A DNA stretch of 64,000 bases from Podocnemis expansa (taxonomy: Eukaryota; Chordata; Testudines; Podocnemididae): positions 1,471,101 through 1,535,100 of the forward strand of contig ML681964.1 of NCBI GenBank assembly GCA_007922195.1, in the 5' to 3' direction. The translations under genes and the position numbers were made by a program. Positions 58,421 through 64,000 of the stretch are shown one piece after another. Positions within the stretch are counted from its first letter, which is position 1. Each line of letters begins with the position of its first letter. Under the pieces are notes generated by a model that was given only the letters and a program-made list of their open reading frames with translations, ran no database searches and was not told the DNA's origin.

Positions 58421-59301
58421 CTATGGAGAGGAAAAATCATGATACAGATTTAAAACATGCACACACACACAAAATCCATGTTTAGAAATGTAACTTAAAA
58501 AAATAATCCCTGAATTACCTTTGAGTCAGTACTGTACAACAGAAAAGGCATTCACCTTCTCTTTTATGCAACCAGAAAAAGTTATAATTAAGAGAGATAT
58601 TAGACTTAGTATTGTGTAGTAGAAATATGGACACAAACACACTTCAAAGACAGCACAAGTTAATGTGATTTTGTAAACAAGGAGTCTGGTGATACTTTTA
58701 AAAACTAACAAGTGATTTGTAGCTATTAAAGATATAATTAATTTCTTTCTGAATTGCTCCTTTTGCTAAAACTTGGGGGTAGGGAGAGGGAGTAGAGAGG
58801 CAGAGAAATGAAAATAGAAGTCACTCCTGACAATACTTAAAACAAAGACAAAATTAGCAAATATTTTGTGGAAGTGAAGCAACTAAAACCTGAATAGGCC
58901 AATTTGTGATATTAGACAGAATAAGGAAAGTTAGACAGACAGAGCGACATTGTTTCACAGAAATCATGGAAAACAGCACCATGGTGAATGTTAGTAATTT
59001 GCATTTGAACACCAGCTTATTAGCTATAGTGCATGAGTTTAAGTAGCTACATTAGCATAAGGCAGGCTTAGAAGCTGTGCCTAACAGCTTCTGAAGGGGA
59101 GCAACTAATCTGCATGGGTCCTGTATTAGTATGAACAGAAAGAGCACAATTAGGTATTCGTATAGTGGGTGCAGGGCATAGTGGGTAATGGTATTTGGGG
59201 TTAACCTGATCACAAATCTGTCAATATCTGTAATTCTACAGAAGAGGAAATATAAAACACTGTCTTTTGTGTTATTCTCCGCTTGTTCCAAATCTGTTTG
59301 G

Positions 59302-59678
59302 CAGAGGCACCCGGGGCATGTGCCCCCAATCCCAGCGCCAGTGCCCTGGTGGCCAGCAGCCACGGTGTGGAATCCGGGGCCCAGCTGCCTGTAGCGGCGG
59401 CAGCCCCCATCCCCAGCCTGGGATGTGGGACCCAGCCACCCACGGCCGCTTCCGCCTCATCCCTGGCCAGGAATCTGGGGCCTGGCTGCCCGCGGGATGC
59501 GGTGCCCGGCTGCCCGCAGCCGCTTCCAGCGCCAGCCCCGGTTGGGGATGTGGGGCTAGCCGCCTGTGGCAGCGCAGCGACTTCTGGCCCTGTCCCCGGC
59601 CAGGAGGCGGGGCCTGCTGGCTGGGGGCAGGGCCTGGGCCCATGCCCCAGGTCCCTCGCTGGGCCAGTGACATCTCTG
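59302..59678. mobile_element. Non-autonomous hAT element, GC-rich
   Basis: The left end is CAGAGGCACCCGGGGC and the right end ...GACATCTCTG. The flanking 8-mers CTGTTTGG (59294-59301) and CTGTTCGG (59679-59686) match at 7 of 8 positions. The interior resembles the element at 20246, including the shared 'catgccccaggtc' block near the right end. Confidence 0.78.
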
Positions 59679-61427
59679 CTGTTCGGGTTAGTTAAAGGGT
59701 AAAAGCTACCCTTAGCTAAAAAAGAGAGTTGTAGGACAGGCTACTGGCTATTCACAGCCTGAAAAGTTTAAGACAGGGGTGGGGTTTTGCATAGCTTCTT
59801 CTGAAGCAGTGCCCAATGAATTTTGCCTTCCCTAGTGGCCCCACTGTCAAATGATAGATCTAGCTGGGCTTCTCCGGGCTTCTTTGCTAGGGAAGAAGCT
59901 GTTTGCAGCTACTTAAGGTTTAAGAGCTGAAATCACTGAGAGGCAAACTCTCTCTAAGCTAAAATCACTAGAGAGAGGAAACCCCCTGTCTCTGAGCTGA
60001 TATTACTGAAGAGGTGCAGGGATGGGGCATGAGCGACTGGTGGGTGGAACTGGTGGACAGTGAGAGTGGCCAGTGGCAAGCTGGGTGGCACAAGCGACCA
60101 CAGCTGGCAGACAGTGGGCGGAGCCAGCGGATGGTGAGAGCGGTCTGCGGCGAGCTGTGTGGTGCAAGTGACCAGTGGGCAGAGCTGGCAGACAGCAGGC
60201 AGAATCAAGGGACAGTGCTAAAGAATGGAGTGAGTGACCAGCAGGTGGCGCCAGTGGACAGCTGACGTGAAAGACACTCCCTACATACTCTAGGGTTGGT
60301 TGGGAGCCTAGTTAGCACTGATTCTCCAGATTGGCACAGGTTTTTTGCCATTAAGTCTTGTATGTTCTATTATATGCTGTGGGTTGTTGGGAACTTTGCT
60401 CTGTACTGATTTTCTAAATCAGCACTGGTCTCTGTTATTTGGCCTTTTATATTACATTTTACTACTATTAAAAGTTTTGTTTACTATACTCAGACTTGTG
60501 CTTGTGAGAGGGGAAAGCGTTACCCCTTTGGGATGCCCAAGGAACAGTGCAGGATTCCCCAGAAACCTGGGTGGGGGCTTGAGTCAGTTGGTGGTGTTAC
60601 ATTATTGGGAAACCCCCAGATATAGAACCTGGCCCTTGTTCTGCCAGCCTGCCCTGGCAGAAGGGTTACGTTAGCAATACCAGTGAATTGATATTTCTTA
60701 TATTGAGATTTTTTTCATTTATATATTTTTGTGAGTTGCCCATAAATTATAATTTCAATTATAGAGAAGAATATAATTTAAGGCCAATATAATGGTAAAC
60801 AAATCTACTTGAGCAGTGCCCAAATCCAGACTTAAACTTCTTAAGTTTAAAAGAAATTGAATTTCTTCCCTCTTCTACTCAACTCCGACCCTAGTGCAAG
60901 TCACTTAATATTATCAGGGAGAAACAGAGCAAGGTGGTGGCTTCTGCCTATTGTATGGTTACAAATGGGAAAAATGCAGAAGAATCAGACAGTTTTGCTA
61001 CAGCTTTACTTCCATCAGGTTTGTTCCTGCTCCAATGCAATTCAGGGGCTGCATACCCATTGACTTCAAGGATGCTGGATTGAACCCATAACCAGTGGTT
61101 TTAAATCTATGAACATCACGTCACAGATCATAAGGTAAAAAGGGTAAACCAAACAAAAGGCCACTAGAATCTGCCCCGCCCTATGGACCTTCAAAATAGT
61201 GTTACTCAATTATTTCTTATTAAAAAAAAAAAAAAAAGAAAAGACTCCAGTTTACCCTTCAAATTAACCTCATCCCTTCAGTCTGCCACCATGTTTCTTT
61301 GTACTGTATTTTAATGCTTATGAACTATGTATTCTTACTATGTTTCTATATCAATTTTATGTACTCACTATTTGAAAAGAGAAAATCATGTTTGATTAAT
61401 AGCAGTTGAAGACTGAATTCTCATTTT

Positions 61428-61621
61428 TCAAAGGGGCAGCCATGTTAGTCTAGTTCAGTAAAACAAACAAGAAGCCCCGGGGGCACTTTAATAAATTTAC
61501 TTACTACATGAGCTTTCGTGGGAGAAAATATTCAAAGCGTCTGACAAAGTGGGATCTTCTCCCATGAAAGCTCATGCAATAAATAAATTTGTTAGCCTTT
61601 AAGTACCACAAGAATCCTTGT
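61428..61621. mobile_element. Fold-back Penelope-like 3' end with 15-bp target duplication
   Basis: A left tail ('gcagccatgttagtctag') and antisense arm are followed almost immediately by a sense arm ('cgtctgacaaagtggg' to 'taccacaagaatcc'). The 194-bp unit is bounded by a perfect 15-bp direct repeat CTGAATTCTCATTTT at 61413-61427 and 61622-61636. It has no coding sequence and only one tail. Confidence 0.88.
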
Positions 61622-62617
61622 CTGAATTCTCATTTTCACTTTTAAACGTCAATCCTGGAATGTATTTCCAAGGCTATACCAGCCTGTAATTATGCAGAGC
61701 TACCACTGGAGGGCATCATTGCCCAACAGAAACATTTCAAAGCAGCATTTACAGAGCAATTTATATATCTGTATTTACAGGTTATCTCATTTTATAAAAA
61801 AAGTTTTACCAGTTGAACATCAAGATTTCAGGTAGTTAACATATTTTAGTTTTGACAATATTCTACAAGCAGCAGCAACTCATTTATCTGATCCATGAAG
61901 CTGTACCAAAAACACCCATGAGAACCCACCATACAGTTAATTACATTAATAGAAACAAAGAAAGCCTAATGCAGCAACCATTTGATTCCTAAACTACTTG
62001 AATCAATAACTGGAATACACATTTAACAAGTAAATCGTCTGAACCCCATTTTAACCTTAACCTAACTACTAGCAACACACTTCAATGCTTTTGCTCTTGA
62101 AGACAAAATCTTGATAAAGGAATATCATTATACACTACAATCTAAAAGCATGCGTTTGTTCTGGGACAGATTTTAAAATATGCACTTAGGGTGTGATCCA
62201 GGACTGTTCCTAGATGAATGACTCATTTGAAAGCCCCCAAGTCCCATTTTTAGGCATCACTGTGATGCACATGATGCCCTCAGTTGCTGCCTGATCCTAT
62301 AGGCCACTGTTGAGGAGAGCCGGGGAGATATTTGGATTTGGCCAGGAGGGAGTGAACTAGTGCGTCCTGTAGAGTCACAATATGCTGCCAAGTCTGTCAC
62401 AACTCACAAAAGGTTGAGAACCACTGCTGTATACGTCTTGTGTTTCTGCCTGTGGTCTTCAAGGCACCTGGGCACCCATCATCTGTCTAAACTGCAGAGC
62501 AACTCACCTAGGAAGATAGGTGTTTGGCTGTCTAAGTCATGTGTGGGCCTGACCCCACAAAACCACCAGGGCAGGGAGAAGGGGCAGGTGTAGCTGGGTG
62601 ATCTCCCTTATGACCTT

Positions 62618-62860
62618 AAGCCTAGTAGTTAGGGAACTCGCCCAGAATGTAGGAGATCCCTAGTTCAAGATCCCCCAGTGCTTGACATGAAGCAGTCTAA
62701 GAACAAGTGTTAATCACCTCTCAGATGAGTGCCCTACCCACTAGGCTATGAAACAGTCTGATGCGAGTCTCTCCCATGGAAGCTGCTCCACTTTAATAAT
62801 TGAATTAAAAAACCACCAACTGGGACAGAGGCGAGTACTCTAAACACTAGGCTAAAACAG
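62618..62860. mobile_element. tRNA-derived SINE-like heads in inverted arrangement
   Basis: One forward head has an A-box-like 'tagttagggaactcgcc' and a B-box-like 'agttcaagatccc' (about 62625-62680). It is followed by two reverse heads, whose complements read 'tagcctagtgggtaggg' (about 62730-62750) and 'tagcctagtgtttagag' (about 62833-62855). The arrangement is head-to-head. These are pol III SINE or tRNA-related relics, not functional tRNA genes, because acceptor and anticodon stems do not close. Confidence 0.5.
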
Positions 62861-63113
62861 CAGAGGTCCTGTCCTGCCCACCCTAGCTGTTTTGGGTTAA
62901 CTCACCCAAGGGGCCTGATTGGTTAGGCAGCCCCTGAGCATATCTGTCAGATCAGCATCCGCACCTGCCTTAGACATTCAGCTGCCTGTCTTCTCTGGGT
63001 CATGAACTGCTAGCAGAAACAGGCACCTTCCTGCAGCCTAGTGGGAGGTAAGAAATAACACCCCTCAGTTTGACATCTCTTATTGGCTAGCTCAGGTGGG
63101 GAGCTGTCTAGCA

Positions 63114-63275
63114 CAGTGGTTTTCAAACGTAGGGTCAGGACCCAGTAGTGGGTCAAAGATCCTCAGGCACTACATCATGGCAGCCTCTGCTGCTGCCACC
63201 AAAAGACTGGAATGCATTGCTCAAAGATCTAATTGCTGGGTTGCGGGCATACGTGATTTTTTTTTTTTTTTGAGA
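63114..63275. mobile_element. Truncated hAT element
   Basis: The left end CAGTGGTTTTCAAAC and interior follow the copy at 13773 block by block ('gccaccaaaagactgg', 'attgctcaaagatc'). The right end is missing, replaced by a T-run and a PLE fragment. Confidence 0.7.
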
Positions 63276-63282
63276 GAGTCCC

Positions 63283-63382
63283 GAGACGCTTAGAGCATCT
63301 AATGAAGCAGGATTTTTTCCCATGAAAGCTTACACAATAAATAAATCTTGTTAGTCTTTAAGTGCCACAGGACTCCTTGTTA
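63283..63382 (+). mobile_element. Penelope-like element 3' terminal arm
   Basis: It has the 'catctaatgaagcagg' block, AATAAATAAA, 'agtgccacaggactcc', then ends. It abuts the truncated hAT at 63275. Confidence 0.6.
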
Positions 63383-63550
63383 GCGTTGTTGCTGTGATTT
63401 TCTAGGCACCACACTGTTCACCATGGCAATGTTTAACTTCCTTTGTGGAATCAGGCCTTCCTGCCTTTTTATTTTTGAAGCAAAAAAATCTAAGTTTCCC
63501 TGCCTAAGAACATACTTAAGACCAATAGTGGGGCATCTATTTTCTACATA

Positions 63551-63682
63551 GTTCCAAAGGGGTAGCCATGTTAGTCTAATTCAGCAAAACACTTTTGAAG
63601 ACTAACAAATTTATTAATAAATATTTATAAAAAATAAATAAATTTCTTAGTGTTTAAAAGTGCCACAGGACTCCTTGTTTAC
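63551..63682 (-). mobile_element. Short fold-back Penelope-like end with 10-bp target duplication
   Basis: The left tail 'gtagccatgttagtct' and a shortened antisense arm are followed by a sense arm 'gtgccacaggactcc'. The direct repeat TTTCTACATA flanks the unit at 63541-63550 and 63683-63692. The hairpin core with the 'gtgggag' block has been lost. Confidence 0.72.
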
Positions 63683-64000
63683 TTTCTACATAAAATCATT
63701 TGTGATATGGATAAAAATAATCTCAGATAAAATACTTTTTTCCACATTATAGGAGATGTTAATCTAGCAAAACACTATTAGCTTATTTGTACTTTTTTTT
63801 TTTTTGGTCTGTTCAGTTTCTTCCAGCAGCATTTTTAATGGATGTGACTATCTTCTCAGGAGTATGTCCATTTGTTTGGAACACATCTTAAATAGACAAT
63901 TATTCTTCATTTGCTAGTCCACATTAGTTGTAAACAATTTTTCTAAGAAGTAATTAAGATGCACAACAGATGCTATTCCAGGAATCTTGTAAGATACACT

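Larger units (their letters stand above)
58421..64000 (-). other. CMTM8: CMTM8 intron 1 (partial)
   Basis: This is the 3' part of the first intron, leading off the window towards exon 1. Repeats are a hAT at 59302, a fold-back PLE at 61428, a tRNA-like inverted repeat cluster at 62618, a truncated hAT at 63114 and PLE ends at 63283 and 63551, with a PLE scrap at about 58676. A CA run lies near 58449 and an A-homopolymer at 61222-61237. Positions 59690-61410 and 61640-62300 contain nothing I can call a gene. Confidence 0.8.

Noticed and set aside
62618..62860. Functional tRNA genes
   Set aside because: A- and B-box-like strings are present but the cloverleaf does not close and the heads are mutated and inverted. 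SINE-type relics fit better.
1..64000. CRISPR arrays, operons, phage or plasmid features
   Set aside because: No regularly spaced direct repeats of CRISPR type. The gene structure is spliced vertebrate, and the repeated motifs are transposon ends.

Overview
This is a nuclear genomic window from a vertebrate, almost certainly a non-avian sauropsid and most likely a turtle, with a crocodilian as the alternative. The evidence is GT-AG spliced exons of vertebrate genes, CR1 LINE copies on both strands, many hAT DNA-transposon copies, a Harbinger transposase relic, a solo LTR, and many copies of a Penelope-like element (PLE) 3' end. The taxonomic call is inference. There are no bacterial or phage genes and no CRISPR arrays.

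Two genes are present, both on the minus strand and both incomplete. CMTM7 has exon 1 at 36220..36354 in a CpG island, exon 2 at 16478..16651 and exon 3 at 4093..4191. Its terminal coding exon was not found and presumably lies left of base 1. CMTM8 has exon 2 at 58247..58420, exon 3 at 49039..49155 and its terminal exon at 46573..46656; exon 1 lies right of base 64000. The order CMTM8-CMTM7 in one orientation matches the human 3p22 CMTM8-CMTM7-CMTM6 cluster. Both products are four-pass MARVEL-domain membrane proteins linked in mammals to trafficking and down-regulation of surface receptors such as EGFR. All identified internal exon boundaries are phase 0 with consensus splice sites.

Layout, left to right: 1-4092 CMTM7 intron 3 with two PLE copies; 4192-16477 intron 2 with a solo LTR, a GC-rich hAT element and a CR1 carrying three nested insertions (an RLE-type non-LTR retrotransposon with an intact 540-codon frame, a second CR1 3' end and a hAT element); 16652-36219 intron 1 with many hAT copies, fold-back PLE ends, MIR-like SINEs and an LTR-like repeat; 36.06-36.76 kb CMTM7 promoter CpG island; about 36.8-45.7 kb intergenic DNA with a MITE, a hAT element, a fold-back PLE and a Harbinger transposase pseudogene; 45.7-58.4 kb CMTM8 exons 4 to 2 with a three-layer hAT nest and a sense CR1; 58.4-64.0 kb CMTM8 intron 1.

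The most useful discoveries are structural. Many hAT insertions have readable 8-bp target duplications. Several palindromic PLE 3'-end copies are bounded by 10-15 bp direct repeats, so they moved as fold-back units. One RLE-type retrotransposon copy has an open frame with intact motifs. A minisatellite with a 110-bp dimeric period sits inside a nested hAT. I found no convincing new protein-coding system.
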